64,000 nt of DNA. Source: Advenella kashmirensis W13003. GTDB taxonomy: Bacteria; Pseudomonadota; Gammaproteobacteria; Burkholderiales; Burkholderiaceae_B. The translations under genes were made by a program, and so were the position numbers. This document shows, one piece after another, positions 30,877 to 40,056 of the stretch. The first letter of the stretch is position 1. Every line of letters begins with the position of its first letter. The notes beneath the pieces are model-generated. The model searched no databases, was not told the DNA's origin, and saw only the letters and a list, made by a program, of their open reading frames with translations. The stretch covers positions 310,001 to 374,000 of the forward strand of contig NZ_KI650980.1 of assembly GCF_000506985.1 (NCBI RefSeq), read 5' to 3'.

Positions 30877-30950
30877 ACGACCATCATTTTTTGCGTTGTC
30901 ACAAAGCTATCGTAATCTTTGGTTGTTCAGTCTTGATAAATAGGTGTGCG

Positions 30951-32657
30951 ATGCCTTCGTTATTTCATGTGCGCTTTCTGGCGTTTTTCCTCGTTATTTT
31001 TGGCTCAGTCGTATTTCTGGTTCTGGGTGCAATCGGCGCGCCAGGCTGGTATGTCGCGGCCATTGTCTGTCTGATGCTGACCCTGCTGGGCATTTATGAC
31101 CTGATACAAGAGCGCCATTCGATCAAGCGTAACTATCCTGTGATTGGCAATATGCGCTTTCTGCTTGAATTTATCCGTCCCGAAATGCGCCAGTATTTCA
31201 TCGAAAGCGACACTGATACCTTGCCGTTTTCGCGAGCGCAGCGTTCCATTGTCTACCAACGGGCCAAGCAGCAGATCGACAAGCGCCCGTTCGGCACGAT
31301 CGAAAATGTGTATCGCGAAGATTACGAGTGGGTGAATCATTCCATGGTGCCAAGCCATATTCCGGATCGAAATTTCCGGATCCTGGTGGGCCAAGGGCAG
31401 TGCAGTCAACCTTATGACATATCGGTATTCAATATTTCGGCGATGAGTTTTGGTGCCTTATCCGCCAACGCGATCCGCGCCCTGAACCGTGGCGCGAAAG
31501 CCGGCGGTTTCGCCCATGATACCGGCGAGGGGGGAATCAGCAAATATCATCTGGAAGAAGGGGGTGATCTGATCTGGAATATTGGTTCCGGTTATTTTGG
31601 CTGCCGGGATGAGAACGGTCATTTTTCCGAAAGCGCCTTTGCGAAAAAGGCCACGCTACCCAATGTCAAAATGATTGAAATCAAATTGTCCCAGGGTGCC
31701 AAGCCCGGGCATGGCGGCATTCTGCCCGGGGCAAAGGTGACGCCGGAAATCGCCGAAGTACGGGGCGTCACGCCCGGCGTCGACTGTGATTCTCCGTCAG
31801 CGCATTCGGCTTTTTCAACGCCCGTGGAACTGCTGCAGTTTGTCCGGCGTCTGCGTGAGTTGTCCGGCGGCAAGCCGGTGGGATTCAAACTGTGTGTCGG
31901 TCACCCCTGGGAGTGGTTTGCCATTGTCAAGGCCATGCTGGAGACTGATATTACGCCTGATTTTATCGTGGTGGATGGATCCGAAGGTGGTACCGGCGCG
32001 GCACCCGTGGAGTTCGTCGACCATATGGGGGTGCCGCTCAAGGAAGCACTCCGGATGGTACACAATGCGCTGATCGGCGCCGGGCTGCGCGAGCGCATTA
32101 AGATCGGTGCGTCGGGTAAAATTATTTCGGCTTTCGATATGCTGCGGACGCTGGCATTGGGCGCAGACTGGTGTAATAGCGCGCGTGGCTTCATGTTTTC
32201 GATTGGCTGTATCCAGGCGCAAGCCTGCCATACCGACAAATGTCCATCGGGCGTGGCCACCCAGGATCCGTCACGGCAGCGAGCGGTCGTGGTGCCCGAT
32301 AAGGCTGATCGGGTCAGGCATTTTCATCGTAATTCAATTGAAGCTTTGGCCGAACTGCTGCAGGCGGCCGGTCTGACCCATCCGCAACAATTGCGGGCGC
32401 ATCACGTTGTACGGCGTGTATCTAGCGCTGAAGTCAAACTTCTGTCGGCCATTTATCCGGAACTGGAAAAAGGGGATCTGCTTCAGGGTAAATATCGGCT
32501 GCGGATTTTCGAGATATGCTGGCCACTGGCACAGGCCCATTCTTTTCTGCCGGCACGATCTATTGACCGGGTCGCCTCGCAAATCAATATGGGATATCAG
32601 AATATCGACACGCCAAATGGGCAGGGCGAACCCGCAAACGCGGTGAGCAGCCCCTGA
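30951..32657 (+). CDS. Membrane-anchored FMN-binding glutamate synthase family protein
   Basis: 568 residues from the ATG at 30951. Two N-terminal hydrophobic helices (about residues 5-45) precede a domain homologous to the FMN/synthase barrel of glutamate synthase: FNISAMSFGALSANAIRALN, DTGEGGISKYH, KPGHGGILPGAKVT, FIVVDGSEGGTGAAP and GASGKIISAFDMLRTLALGAD. A CIQAQACHTDKCPSG segment holds cysteines in the place of the 3Fe-4S ligands of GltB. The glutaminase domain and GltD partner are absent, so this is not a normal glutamate synthase. The family (YerD-like) has no settled reaction. Confidence 0.8.
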   Translation: MPSLFHVRFLAFFLVIFGSVVFLVLGAIGAPGWYVAAIVCLMLTLLGIYDLIQERHSIKRNYPVIGNMRFLLEFIRPEMRQYFIESDTDTLPFSRAQRSIVYQRAKQQIDKRPFGTIENVYREDYEWVNHSMVPSHIPDRNFRILVGQGQCSQPYDISVFNISAMSFGALSANAIRALNRGAKAGGFAHDTGEGGISKYHLEEGGDLIWNIGSGYFGCRDENGHFSESAFAKKATLPNVKMIEIKLSQGAKPGHGGILPGAKVTPEIAEVRGVTPGVDCDSPSAHSAFSTPVELLQFVRRLRELSGGKPVGFKLCVGHPWEWFAIVKAMLETDITPDFIVVDGSEGGTGAAPVEFVDHMGVPLKEALRMVHNALIGAGLRERIKIGASGKIISAFDMLRTLALGADWCNSARGFMFSIGCIQAQACHTDKCPSGVATQDPSRQRAVVVPDKADRVRHFHRNSIEALAELLQAAGLTHPQQLRAHHVVRRVSSAEVKLLSAIYPELEKGDLLQGKYRLRIFEICWPLAQAHSFLPARSIDRVASQINMGYQNIDTPNGQGEPANAVSSP

Positions 32658-32759
32658 CCTGGCTCGGCCCGCGCACGCTCATCACTTCTTTAGGCCAGCA
32701 CCCCCGGGAGCGACGCTGTCCTCAGGGTAACGGGGTCAATACCGCCGTCAATGTCGCCT

Positions 32760-33269
32760 TTATTGCCCTGCAGGCTTTTGTGGCACACCCGCTGCAGGGG
32801 CAGGTGCCTGCATCAGCTTCTCGCAGTTGGCAGAAAAGTCCTTGATAAACCGGGATTTGTCTGTGATTTTTGCCTTGGGCGTGGTCCACAACAACTCGAC
32901 AAATTCAATGAAAGACGAGACGCGCTCATCAGGAATGCTGTCATTATTGCTGACCGCTTCGTTGGCCTCTTCCTGGGTTTTGCCATTAACCCGCATATCG
33001 TAAAGATTGCCGATAATTTTGCTGGCGTCGCCACATGTCAGGGTGCTGGGGGCGGTGTCGCTACTGGCATCGTCGCCCTGGGCATTCTGGTACGGGTCTT
33101 CCTGCTTTGGAGGAGGCGCGGGCTGGGGAGGCGGCTGATGGAGCTCCGACTGCTGGGGGGGTTCGACATCGTCGTCATTAAAAAGTGTTGTCTCAATAAT
33201 TTTCCACGCTCCAAACGCAATGGCTGCTGCGACCGCCAGCAAAATGAGCAACTTTATGAACGATTTCAT
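32760..33269 (-). CDS. Small membrane protein with proline-rich linker, unknown function
   Basis: 169 residues from the ATG at 33269; an ATG ten codons earlier is possible. A basic start and one hydrophobic helix (residues about 4-22) are followed by an acidic, Pro/Gln-rich linker (about 30-60), then a mainly helical C-terminal domain with two cysteines (LTCGDASKII and FSANCEKL) that could pair in the periplasm. It ends in an Ala/Pro-rich tail. I do not recognise a family. The 287 bases upstream of it hold AT-rich promoter-like sequence and no other gene. Confidence 0.6.
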   Translation of the reverse strand: MKSFIKLLILLAVAAAIAFGAWKIIETTLFNDDDVEPPQQSELHQPPPQPAPPPKQEDPYQNAQGDDASSDTAPSTLTCGDASKIIGNLYDMRVNGKTQEEANEAVSNNDSIPDERVSSFIEFVELLWTTPKAKITDKSRFIKDFSANCEKLMQAPAPAAGVPQKPAGQ

Positions 33270-33556
33270 GTATATCCTTACGCGTGCGAACGGGTTCAAA
33301 GGGCCGTTCCTGACTTTAACGAATCAATATACTATATCTTATTTCCCCTGGTCGGAAAATTCGGTAACGCATAAACATATTTACGAAATTATACGAATAG
33401 GAGTCTGACCGTTGCCAGCGATCGAATCTGTCACAAATCGGCCCGTTCAGGCCACAGACAGGACAGCGAAAGAGCGGGCTGTGGCCCTTTGATGGCCTAT
33501 TGAGCGCTCTATTGCATCGCCCAGTGCGTGGCCTGCTGCCTTGCCCGATGATTGGG

Positions 33557-34348
33557 CTATTGCGTTGCCAGTAACTGCGGGCAGCGATGATCCTGGAAGT
33601 CGCCCTCGGCCGAGGCGCCTATGCCCTGTGTCGCAAAGAGCAGAAATCGTCGTTCGGACAAGGGGTACAGGGCAAGGCTGAGCTGATCCATGTGGCGTTT
33701 TGCACCTGCCAGGGTACGGGTTGTCAGTGCGATCGCGCCGGGCGAGGTCAGTTCTTCCAGGGATATCGTGCGCACCCGATAGTCATGGCCACCAATACCG
33801 CCAGGTACAGGTTGCCAGCTGGAGTTGAAATTTGTGTGTCGGGCAGTCAGCCGATCGCGCAGCACAGGGCGAACGCAGGAAATATGAATATGCAAATGGT
33901 TCTGGCTGCGGCCCGTTTTTGAATTGATCGTCAGGGAATAATCCTGCAGCGGGACAGGCCTGCCGAGCAGGCGGTCCATATAGTCGCGGTTGTGCCAGGC
34001 CTGGGCAAAATACCGCGTGCGTGAAGCGTTGGCTACGCGCGGATCTTCCAGTCCGGTTACATGTTCGGTCGGCATATGCAGATATTGCAGGGGGCCGTTT
34101 TTGTCCTTGAAAATGACATAGCGATTATCCAGGTCAACTTTGATGCATGGCAGGGGCGGATTTTTTCCCGCCAGCGCATTCGGCACGCACTGGTCATGCA
34201 CGAAATGCCAAAGAATATCGCCTCGTGCCACTGCTTTGGTCGGGACAGCGGCGCGCGGCTCGGGTACAACCGGTGTCTGACACGCGCTCAGCAGGCCCGA
34301 CAGGGCAAGAATGCCGGCGAGAAGCCGGCGGCGAGGACGGTCAATCAT
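33557..34348 (-). CDS. cdh: CDP-diacylglycerol diphosphatase
   Basis: 263 residues. An Arg-rich start and hydrophobic stretch end in LSAC, so it is exported and possibly lipid-anchored. The catalytic region is the HIT-like motif SQNHLHIHISC at about residues 147-157. DILWHFVHDQCVP and CIKVDLDNRYVIFKD near the N-terminus match the Cdh family. Cdh cleaves CDP-diacylglycerol to CMP and phosphatidic acid. It follows the LplT-like transporter gene by 37 bases, which fits a shared role in phospholipid turnover. Confidence 0.88.
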   Translation of the reverse strand: MIDRPRRRLLAGILALSGLLSACQTPVVPEPRAAVPTKAVARGDILWHFVHDQCVPNALAGKNPPLPCIKVDLDNRYVIFKDKNGPLQYLHMPTEHVTGLEDPRVANASRTRYFAQAWHNRDYMDRLLGRPVPLQDYSLTINSKTGRSQNHLHIHISCVRPVLRDRLTARHTNFNSSWQPVPGGIGGHDYRVRTISLEELTSPGAIALTTRTLAGAKRHMDQLSLALYPLSERRFLLFATQGIGASAEGDFQDHRCPQLLATQ

Positions 34349-34385
34349 ATAGGCTCCTTCTCGGGCGAGTGCGCAGATTTGCGAA

Positions 34386-35732
34386 TTATTCCATCGGCTC
34401 GCGCATTTCAGTAATGTAAGAATGATCCGAGCGCATAACCAGAATCACGAAGATTGCGTTGGCAATGCCCAGGAATAGAACAATCAGCGGAATCGTGCTA
34501 TAGGCGATCAACAGGCCGGTGATGACGGAACTGGCGACCAGAAAAATGGCATTCATGATATTGTTGGCCGCGATCACGCGGGCAGAGTGCGTTTTCGGCG
34601 TCTTCTGCTGAATCAGTACATAGAGGGGAACGCTGTATAACCCGGCAGACATGCTCAGCAGAAACAGGCCGGCGATCAGTTTCCAGTTCGACGGCAGCGT
34701 GACAAATTCGTGCAAGGTCAGCAAATGGCTTGAGTGAAGGTGGTCGGTCGAAAAATACAGTCCGATGGAAAACACGGTCATGCCGGCTGCGCCAATGGGA
34801 ACCAGCTTCAGGACGTTAAGTCCTTTTTTGCCTATCCATCCGCAAAGAACAGAACCGAAACCGACCCCGATTGAAAAGACACCCAGCAGCAGGGTCGCCA
34901 CCTGCTCGTCACCACGCAGAATTTCCTTGGCAAAGACCGGGAATATATTCAGATAGACCGCGCCAAAGAACCACATCCAGCTGATCAGCAGAATGCTTTT
35001 GAACACATGCAGATCGTGGAAGGCATACTTCAAGTTTGCGATTGTGCCGCCCACAGGATTCCAGTCCAGTTCCAGTTCGGGCGATGAAATACGGGTGGGC
35101 GGCACCATTCCCGAAAAAAAACGTCCGGCGATTGCGATGACCACGCAACTGGCCGCCACATAGTAGTAGCCCACGCCCTCGATGCCAGCCAGGAATCCGC
35201 CGGCCATATTACCCAGCAAAATCGCCACGAATGTGCCCATTTCAACCCATCCATTGCCGCTGACCAGCGTTGTGCCGTGAAACACCTGGGGCAGATAGGC
35301 AAATTTCACCGGGCCGAATACGGTGGAATGAATCCCCATCAGCAGCACGCACAGCAGCAGAACATAGACCTGCTGATAGATGAGTCCGAACGCTGCGACG
35401 ACCATAATGACAATTTCAGCCGTCTTGATCCAGCGCATGAAGCGTGCTTTTTCAAATTTATCGGACATTTGTCCACTGACGGCTGACAGCAGCAGGAATG
35501 GAATGATAAACATGCCGTTGATGACCACGCCCGCCATCTCGGGTGGCAGCCAGCTGACCGACAAATGATAGGTCAGCATGATCGTGACCGCGAACTTGAA
35601 CAGATTGTCATTGGCCGCGCCCGATATTTGGGTCCAGAAATAGGGTGCAAAACGGCGCTGCAACATGATGTGGGTTGCTGGCGCAGGCTCGTTCGGCGTT
35701 GGCTCGGGGTCGTGTGAAGAGAAATTTGACAT
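34386..35732 (-). CDS. MFS transporter, LplT-like
   Basis: 448 residues with about twelve membrane helices. The start RRFAPYFWTQISGAANDNLFKF and the SGQMSDKFEKARFMRWIK loop resemble the MFS domain found alone in LplT and fused in Aas-type proteins, which move lysophospholipids across the inner membrane. No acyltransferase or acyl-ACP synthetase domain is attached. The next gene on the same strand is cdh. A general sugar or drug transporter role cannot be excluded, but the lipid context supports the LplT call. Confidence 0.78.
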   Translation of the reverse strand: MSNFSSHDPEPTPNEPAPATHIMLQRRFAPYFWTQISGAANDNLFKFAVTIMLTYHLSVSWLPPEMAGVVINGMFIIPFLLLSAVSGQMSDKFEKARFMRWIKTAEIVIMVVAAFGLIYQQVYVLLLCVLLMGIHSTVFGPVKFAYLPQVFHGTTLVSGNGWVEMGTFVAILLGNMAGGFLAGIEGVGYYYVAASCVVIAIAGRFFSGMVPPTRISSPELELDWNPVGGTIANLKYAFHDLHVFKSILLISWMWFFGAVYLNIFPVFAKEILRGDEQVATLLLGVFSIGVGFGSVLCGWIGKKGLNVLKLVPIGAAGMTVFSIGLYFSTDHLHSSHLLTLHEFVTLPSNWKLIAGLFLLSMSAGLYSVPLYVLIQQKTPKTHSARVIAANNIMNAIFLVASSVITGLLIAYSTIPLIVLFLGIANAIFVILVMRSDHSYITEMREPME

Positions 35733-35922
35733 GAAAAATTTAGGTTACAGCGGTGTAATCAGCAGAAGACGACAACAGTCGCAACATTAAACCAATTTTG
35801 ACGGCCGTGCTATGAAAAGTTGGCTTGTTCAAAATGTATCAATTCTGCTGGCAGATTTTCCTCATTCCGTCAAGACAATAGGCTACACTTTGGTCACCGA
35901 AAACATGTTTGCGAGTGGTCAA

Positions 35923-36432
35923 ATGCAACGGTTACTGTTGATCCTGTTACTTGCCTTCAGCGTACCGGCTGGCGCCATGGGGTCGTCTGCCCCCACCACG
36001 GCCTCGGCATCGTTTAAAGGCATTGCCTTTTCCCCGACCGCAGGAGATCGATGCGAGATTGTGCTGGATATCTTCAACAAGAAAACGCTGGGGGGACGCA
36101 TTGATCCGGCTCAGTTATCCGATATTGTGCGCTCGCTGGCCCGTCAACAGCAACTGCCCGGCTATTTTGTGACCAAGAGACAGGCACGGGAGGCGGGCTG
36201 GTCGCCTGGCCGCTATTTTTCCGACATTGCCGCCCTGCGTGGTAAATCCATTGGCGGTGACCGGTTCGGTAACTTTGAACGGCGTTTGCCCCAGGGACAG
36301 TGGAAAGAAGCCGACCTGGATTATCGTGGCAAAAAGCGCAACGCCAAGCGGCTGGTTTTCAGCCAGTCAGGACAGCAGTATGTGACCGTCGATCATTATG
36401 AGACATTTCACAAGGTACCCGCATGTCAATGA
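35923..36432 (+). CDS. Secreted barnase-type ribonuclease
   Basis: 169 residues from the ATG at 35923; ATGs at 35905 and 35812 would place extra residues before the signal peptide. MQRLLLILLLAFSVPAGA is a clear export signal. The C-terminal 70 residues align with barnase: GGDRFGNFERRLP, then WKEADLDYRGKKRNAKRLVFS, then DHYETFHKV. The catalytic triad is intact (Glu129, Arg143, His158, equivalent to barnase 73, 87, 102). The barstar gene starts inside its last codons, so toxin and inhibitor are coupled. Confidence 0.9.
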   Translation: MQRLLLILLLAFSVPAGAMGSSAPTTASASFKGIAFSPTAGDRCEIVLDIFNKKTLGGRIDPAQLSDIVRSLARQQQLPGYFVTKRQAREAGWSPGRYFSDIAALRGKSIGGDRFGNFERRLPQGQWKEADLDYRGKKRNAKRLVFSQSGQQYVTVDHYETFHKVPACQ

Positions 36433-36752
36433 GAACCTCCAAACGCCGCCGAATGAAAACCGTGCGCATTGCGCCTCCGGCGGTCCGTGTCTGCGAATTG
36501 ACCCATATTCATTCTATTGATGATGTTTATGACCAGTTGCAGATGTCGCTGCATTTGCCCCAGTACTTTGGACGCAATCTGGACGCGCTATACGACAGTT
36601 TGAGTACCGATGTCAAAGGACCTTATAAGATTGTCTGGTACAACCATGCGAGCAGCGCCATCGAGCTGGGTGAACTGTATTATGAAGGGCTGCTGGATAT
36701 CTTCAGGGCCGTGGCGGCCGAACGCGCTGACGTGCAAATCGATCTGGACTGA
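36423..36752 (+). CDS. Barstar family ribonuclease inhibitor
   Basis: 109 residues from the ATG at 36423 with AAGG seven bases upstream; ATG 36429 (ATGA overlap with the nuclease stop) and 36453 are alternatives. The inhibitor core HSIDDVYDQLQ, LPQYFGRNLDALYDSLS holds both key Asp residues of barstar (35 and 39 by homology), and the tail LLDIFRAVAAERADVQIDLD matches the last helix and strand. A basic N-terminal extension (RTSKRRRMK) is unusual. No signal peptide: it stays in the cytoplasm and protects the cell from the nuclease before export. Confidence 0.9.
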   Translation: MSMRTSKRRRMKTVRIAPPAVRVCELTHIHSIDDVYDQLQMSLHLPQYFGRNLDALYDSLSTDVKGPYKIVWYNHASSAIELGELYYEGLLDIFRAVAAERADVQIDLD

Positions 36753-36830
36753 GATTCATGCCCAACGGGGCGCTTTGCCCGAGTCGGCCTGCGATTCCCC
36801 CATGACCGTTTCATGACAAAATAACGATAT

Positions 36831-36863
36831 AAAAAAAGCGGCTCATTGCCGGGACAATGAGCC
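36831..36863 (-). terminator. Terminator of sstT (possibly bidirectional)
   Basis: GGCTCATTG-CCGGGA-CAATGAGCC is a perfect 9-bp stem. Read on the minus strand it is followed by GC then seven U, giving a strong terminator 118 bases past the sstT stop. The downstream flank on the plus strand lacks a U-run. Confidence 0.85.
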
Positions 36864-36980
36864 TCCTGTCTCTGGCTTTGGCAGGTCTTGTTGGCCTGTG
36901 GCCCTTATAGGGCTTATCGGTCTCGCAGATATCTCAGGCCCGATAGGCCTGGTTGGATTCAGCCTGAAGGCAGACCGGCA

Positions 36981-38219
36981 TCAGACCACCGCTTTCCGGC
37001 TGTCTGCTTGTTGTTCGCTTGCGGCCAGATCGGCGGCCGCCGTAAACAGCACATCGGTAGAAGAGTTGAGCGCTGTTTCGCACGAATCCTGCACGACGCT
37101 GATGATAAACCCGACGGTAATGACCTGGGCGGCTACATCGTTGCTGATGCCGAACAGGCTGCAAGCCATGGGAATCAGCAGCAGTGATCCACCGGGCACG
37201 CCCGATGCACCGCAAGCGCCGATGGTGGCCAGAATGCTGAGCAGCAGTGCGGTCGGCAGATCCACCGGAATATTCAGCGTATGAACTGCAGCCAGAGTCA
37301 GAACGCTGATGGTGATAGCGGCGCCGGCCATATTGATCGTAGCGCCCAGCGGAATGGACACGGAATAGGTATCCTCATGCAGCCCCAATTTTTTGCACAG
37401 CAACAGGTTGACCGGCACGTTGGCCGCCGAGCTTCGAGTGAAAAACGCCGTGACGCCGCTTTCCACCAGGCATCGGATGACCAGCGGGTACGGGTTGCGA
37501 CGAATTTTCAGAAACACAATGAGCGGATTGAGCACCAGGGCGACCACCAGCATGCTGCCGACCAATACCAGCACCAATTGCCCGTACGCCCGCAGTTCGC
37601 CCAGGCCAGTGGTCGCAATCGTCGCGGCGACCAGACTGAAAATGCCGAACGGCGCCAGACGAATCACCCAGCGCACGACGTTGGTGACTGCCTGCGCTGC
37701 GTCGCTCAGGACAGACTTGGTGCCATCATTGGCGTGACGCAGACCCAAACCCAGCAGAATAGCCCAGCTCAGAATCCCTATGTAGTTGGCCGATAAAATG
37801 GCGTTGACCGGATTGTCAATCAGATTGAGAAACAGCGTGCGCAGCACTTGTGCGATACCGGCTGGCGCATTTTGTGTCACCTGACTCTCTGTCAGGGTGA
37901 GCGTAGTGGGAAAGGCAAAGCTGGCCAGCACTGCTACCAGCGCGGCAGCGAAGGTACCCAGGATATACAGAAACAGAATGGGTTTGATATGGACTTTGGT
38001 GCCGCTTTGGTGCTGCGCGATGGCAGACACAATGAGGACAAAGACCAGGACCGGGGCAACCGCTTTGAGCGCGCCGGTAAAGAACGTACCGATGATGGCA
38101 CTGTTTTGCGCCGCCTGGGGCAAAAACAGACCAAATGCGATACCGAGGACCAGGCCGATCAGAATCTGACGGACCAGATTGCCGCGAAAATAAGCGGCAA
38201 AGAGGGACTGTAAAAACAT
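36981..38219 (-). CDS. sstT: Serine/threonine:sodium symporter
   Basis: 412 residues from the ATG at 38219 (AGGA eight bases upstream); the frame is open a further 32 codons but that part is non-homologous leader. A DAACS family protein with about eight helices and two re-entrant loops. [42 protein letters not shown] and [20 protein letters not shown] match E. coli SstT along its length. It imports serine and threonine with sodium. The leader upstream is highly structured. Confidence 0.95.
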   Translation of the reverse strand: MFLQSLFAAYFRGNLVRQILIGLVLGIAFGLFLPQAAQNSAIIGTFFTGALKAVAPVLVFVLIVSAIAQHQSGTKVHIKPILFLYILGTFAAALVAVLASFAFPTTLTLTESQVTQNAPAGIAQVLRTLFLNLIDNPVNAILSANYIGILSWAILLGLGLRHANDGTKSVLSDAAQAVTNVVRWVIRLAPFGIFSLVAATIATTGLGELRAYGQLVLVLVGSMLVVALVLNPLIVFLKIRRNPYPLVIRCLVESGVTAFFTRSSAANVPVNLLLCKKLGLHEDTYSVSIPLGATINMAGAAITISVLTLAAVHTLNIPVDLPTALLLSILATIGACGASGVPGGSLLLIPMACSLFGISNDVAAQVITVGFIISVVQDSCETALNSSTDVLFTAAADLAASEQQADSRKAVV

Positions 38220-38236
38220 AACGTAATTCCTGAATA

Positions 38237-38370
38237 ACGAAGCTCCCGCGGCCCGGCCGGACTTCGTCGCGAGCATCGGGCGGGCAGGCTGCAGGAAAGC
38301 GAAAACGAGAGTCATAACGTCCCGCTGTCGATAAACAGCGTCCAGGCGTTATGGTCAGCGATGCCCGATG
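38237..38370 (-). promoter_or_regulatory. Structured 5' leader of sstT, candidate cis-regulatory RNA
   Basis: Read on the minus strand, an 8-bp stem CATCGGGC/GCCCGATG (38370-38363 with 38281-38274) encloses a second stem CATAACG/CGTTATG (38353-38347 with 38319-38313), which encloses CGCTG/CAGCG (38340-38336 with 38327-38323) with an 8-base loop. A further hairpin ACGAAG/CTTCGT (38267-38237) ends a few bases before the AGGA site of sstT. Nested aptamer-like stems plus an RBS-proximal hairpin resemble a riboswitch. I match it to no known class. The stems are seen directly; the function is inference. Confidence 0.5.
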
Positions 38371-38463
38371 GACGATATGTTAGATGTTTTTTTAATTGTT
38401 GTGTTTCAAAACGATGTCAATCTGACTGCATCAGGGTGCTGTCGCGAAAGTGAGCTGTCAAAT

Positions 38464-38495
38464 AAAAACGCCCCAGGCCGTGATCGGCGTGGGGC
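38464..38495 (-). terminator. Terminator of tctBA
   Basis: On the minus strand GCCCCA-C-GCC, a six-base loop, GGC-C-TGGGGC is followed by G and five U. It lies 50 bases past the tctA stop, inside the 326-base stretch between tctA and sstT. The rest of that stretch is the sstT promoter and leader. Confidence 0.8.
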
Positions 38496-38545
38496 TCAGT
38501 AAATGCTCCAGGACAGGCCGCCGCAGCGATCCATCCGTCAGTGCA

Positions 38546-40054
38546 TCAGTCTTCCTCTACGAACGTTTCCTCGCGTTTCTTGCGAATCGAAGGCAGCGCC
38601 ACCAGAACCACAAGCGCCAAAGCGAATACCAGCAATGACAAGGACAGAGGACGCGTCACGAAGGTTGTAAAATCACCGCGCGACAGCAACAGGGCGCGAC
38701 GGAAATTTTCTTCCATCATCGGGCCCAGTACCAGACCGAGCAGCAAAGGTGCGCCTTCGCATTTCAGTTTGCTCCAGATATAACCGATCACACCGAATGC
38801 CGCCATGATATAGATATCGAACACGTTGTAGTTCAGCGAGTAGACGCCGACGGTACAAAACAACACGATAGCGGGGAACAGCACACGGTACGGCACTTTC
38901 AGCAGTTTGACCCACAGGCCGATCAGCGGCAGGTTCAGAATCACCAGCATCAGGTTACCGATCCACATGGAGGTGATCAGACCCCAGAACAATTCAGGGT
39001 GGCTGGACATCACCTGCGGACCAGGCTGAATGTTGTGAATCGTCATGGCACCCACCATCAGCGCCATCACGGCATTACCCGGGATACCCAGCGTCAGCAG
39101 CGGAATGAACGACGTCTGTGCAGCGGCGTTATTGGCCGATTCAGGACCCGCCAGACCGGCCGGGTGGCCCTTGCCGAAGCGTTCAGGATTCTTGGACAGC
39201 TTTTTCTCAAGCGTGTAGGATGCAAACGAAGACAGTACCGCGCCGCCGCCGGGCAAAATACCCAGTGCGGAACCCAGCAGCGTGCCGCGAATACATGCCG
39301 GTGCGGCTTCACGCAATTCCTGAGCGTTAGGGTACAGTGCACCGATTTTGTCGGTGATGTCGACCCGGTTTTCTTTCTGTGCCAGATTGTTCATGATTTC
39401 GGCCAGACCGAAAACACCCATGGCCACGACGGCAAAGTCAATTCCGTCCTGCAGTTCAGGAATACCGAAGTCAAACCGCGCCACACCCGAGTTCACGTCG
39501 GTACCGATCATGCCCAGCAACAGACCCAGCAGAATCATGCAGATCGCCTTTGGCAGCGAGCCGGAGGCCAGCACAACGGCGCCGACCAGACCCAATACCA
39601 TCAGGGAGAAATACTCAGCCGGACCGAACTTGAAAGCCACTTCGGCCAGTGGGGGGGCGAAGGCGGCCAGCAACACGGTCGCAAAACACCCGGCAAAGAA
39701 CGAACCAAGCGCAGCGATAGCCAGTGCCGCGCCTGCTCGTCCGTTCTTGGCCATCTGGTGCCCGTCCAGCACCGTGACCACCGCCGAGGTTTCCCCAGGG
39801 AGTGCGACCAGAATTGCAGTGGTTGAACCACCATATTGAGCGCCATAGTAAATCCCGGCCAGCATGATCAGGCCTGCGGTGGGCGGCAGAATGTAGGTCA
39901 GTGGCAGCAGCATGGCAATCGTCGGAACCGGGCCGATGCCAGGCAGCACGCCGATCAGCGTGCCCAGAATACATCCGAGCAGGGCGTAGGCAAGATTCTC
40001 GGGTGTAAAGGCAACCGAAAAGCCCAACGCCAGATGTTGTAATAATTCCATCAT
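38546..40054 (-). CDS. tctA: Tripartite tricarboxylate transporter, large permease TctA
   Basis: 502 residues from the ATG at 40054 (or 40051). The 12-helix permease of the TTT family shows GVLPGIGPVPTIAMLLPLTY near residues 35-55, YGAQYGGSTTAILVALPGE, and later ILPGGGAVLSSFASYTLEKKL. It imports carboxylates such as citrate using a periplasmic binding protein. Its start lies two bases after the tctB stop. No binding protein (TctC/Bug) gene is next to it, so that partner must lie elsewhere. Confidence 0.95.
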   Translation of the reverse strand: MMELLQHLALGFSVAFTPENLAYALLGCILGTLIGVLPGIGPVPTIAMLLPLTYILPPTAGLIMLAGIYYGAQYGGSTTAILVALPGETSAVVTVLDGHQMAKNGRAGAALAIAALGSFFAGCFATVLLAAFAPPLAEVAFKFGPAEYFSLMVLGLVGAVVLASGSLPKAICMILLGLLLGMIGTDVNSGVARFDFGIPELQDGIDFAVVAMGVFGLAEIMNNLAQKENRVDITDKIGALYPNAQELREAAPACIRGTLLGSALGILPGGGAVLSSFASYTLEKKLSKNPERFGKGHPAGLAGPESANNAAAQTSFIPLLTLGIPGNAVMALMVGAMTIHNIQPGPQVMSSHPELFWGLITSMWIGNLMLVILNLPLIGLWVKLLKVPYRVLFPAIVLFCTVGVYSLNYNVFDIYIMAAFGVIGYIWSKLKCEGAPLLLGLVLGPMMEENFRRALLLSRGDFTTFVTRPLSLSLLVFALALVVLVALPSIRKKREETFVEED

Positions 40055-40056
40055 GA

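Noticed and set aside
36870-36975. GLIGL-type repeat pattern in translation
   Set aside because: Comes from GGCC/ATAGGG-rich non-coding sequence after barstar; no start or ribosome site.
38220-38315. 32-codon in-frame extension of sstT
   Set aside because: No homology to SstT; the ATG at 38219 has a good ribosome site and the extension overlaps the leader stems.
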